A stretch of DNA of 64,000 nucleotides from Tenacibaculum todarodis (GTDB taxonomy: Bacteria; Bacteroidota; Bacteroidia; Flavobacteriales; Flavobacteriaceae), in NCBI RefSeq assembly GCF_001889045.1, contig NZ_CP018155.1, forward strand, positions 1,235,001 to 1,299,000, in the 5' to 3' direction. Every line of letters starts with the position of its first letter. Position 1 is the first letter of the stretch. The translations under genes were made by a program, and so were the position numbers. Positions 63,638 through 64,000 of this stretch are shown piece by piece. Under the pieces are notes generated by a model. That model saw nothing but the letters and a program-made list of their open reading frames with translations. It ran no database searches and was not told the origin of the DNA.

Positions 63638-64000
63638 TTAAAAATTGTTCTTAATCGTATTAATTACCCATTCTTTCATAGAATTGTCCCAAGTTTTATA
63701 TTGCTTGTAAAATTCTTCTTTATCGTACCAATACAAGAATAAAATGTCTTTTGGAGCTACATTAACTAAGAGTTTCCAAATTAAATCTTGATGATTTGGT
63801 TTTAATGACGAATGTGGATTATGTAATGCAAAATATACTTCACTATCCACGATATCTTCAATCTTATAATCTTTGTTTATTTGCATTTTTTCAAGATAAC
63901 GCTCAACTCCCATTACTTTTTTACGAGCACTTATTTCTAACTTATTCAAATACCCTTTAAACAACATTTTATCATCTAAAATATCTTTTATTGGATGTTT
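63638..64000 (-). CDS. Hypothetical protein, 5' end outside window
   Basis: On the minus strand the frame is open to the window edge, so the ATG at 63967 may be internal: KHPIKDILDDKMLFKGYLNK lies in frame ahead. About 120 residues are visible, charged and helical, with LHNPHSSLKPNHQDLIWKLL and KDILFLYWYDKEEFYKQYKT. There are no membrane segments. I do not recognise the family. It ends 5' of the GTCATTCC repeat cluster. Confidence 0.55.
   Translation of the reverse strand, partial: KHPIKDILDDKMLFKGYLNKLEISARKKVMGVERYLEKMQINKDYKIEDIVDSEVYFALHNPHSSLKPNHQDLIWKLLVNVAPKDILFLYWYDKEEFYKQYKTWDNSMKEWVINTIKNNF

Overview
The window is an AT-rich chromosomal segment from a member of the Flavobacteriaceae (phylum Bacteroidota). 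The evidence is the gliding-motility pair gldF-gldG, a 1468-residue cell-surface protein ending in a type IX secretion type-B sorting domain, DUF2911 and TonB_C-like secreted proteins, a CAL67264-type small membrane protein, a monomeric isocitrate dehydrogenase, and many promoters with the Bacteroidota -7 box TAnnTTTG and no Shine-Dalgarno sequence. I see no tRNA or rRNA gene, transposase, prophage or CRISPR array. Genus-level assignment is not possible from the sequence alone.

Layout. 1-9.3 kb: a truncated DAACS symporter, a DUF937 protein, a frameshifted NuCoA-type Nudix hydrolase, an acyltransferase, then fabV, purC and phoH on the minus strand and an SAM-hydrolase gene on the plus strand. 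9.3-13.2 kb: gldF-gldG, an SDR and an aquaporin. 13.3-20 kb: a DUF2911 lipoprotein, then a compact five-gene operon (DUF2589 protein, its partner, a helical protein, an intracellular subtilase, and a 66-residue protein resembling a stand-alone subtilase propeptide), then a serine hydrolase. 20-27 kb: SSS symporter with a 35-residue companion gene, PIG-L deacetylase, dnaN, nitroreductase. 27-40 kb: mostly housekeeping (acpH-like, ggt, RluA, trmD-rplS, a 540-nt candidate ncRNA, icd, murQ, an ATP-grasp-like gene). 40-46.9 kb: small secreted proteins, a TPR sensor kinase and response regulator, a poly-Asp lipoprotein, and a frameshifted HTH-membrane gene. 47-56 kb: ettA, lpxD, an old-yellow-enzyme/FadH-type reductase and a MarR-linked redox cluster (DoxX, OsmC, FMN reductase, glutaredoxin-like, MarR, pirin). 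56-64 kb: the T9SS adhesin and three minus-strand genes for membrane or unknown proteins.

How parts work together. The DUF2589-subtilase operon looks like a self-contained protease-effector module with its own inhibitor or chaperone; it has promoter-like and terminator signals, and it lies between conserved blocks. The MarR cluster has matching operator-like palindromes (TTTTCCATGGAA and TTTTCCAAGGAAAA) before its first gene and before pirin. A near-consensus sigma-54 promoter precedes a secreted protein with a very basic tail, and an Fnr/Crp-like palindrome sits at an activating position before an uncharacterised gene.

The intergenic space is crowded with repeats. The most informative is a seven-copy element (21955, 25036, 40208, 41981, 49003, 52953, 60941) with a constant core and helices whose paired arms change together between copies, as expected of a structured RNA family. 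Other families are paired inverted repeats of the type GTCATTCCTGCGCAGGCAGG, and short tandem 7- and 8-mers at gene ends that in places supply stop codons. Two genes are broken at homopolymers (A8 and T10), which could be sequencing error, decay or slippage-based switching.
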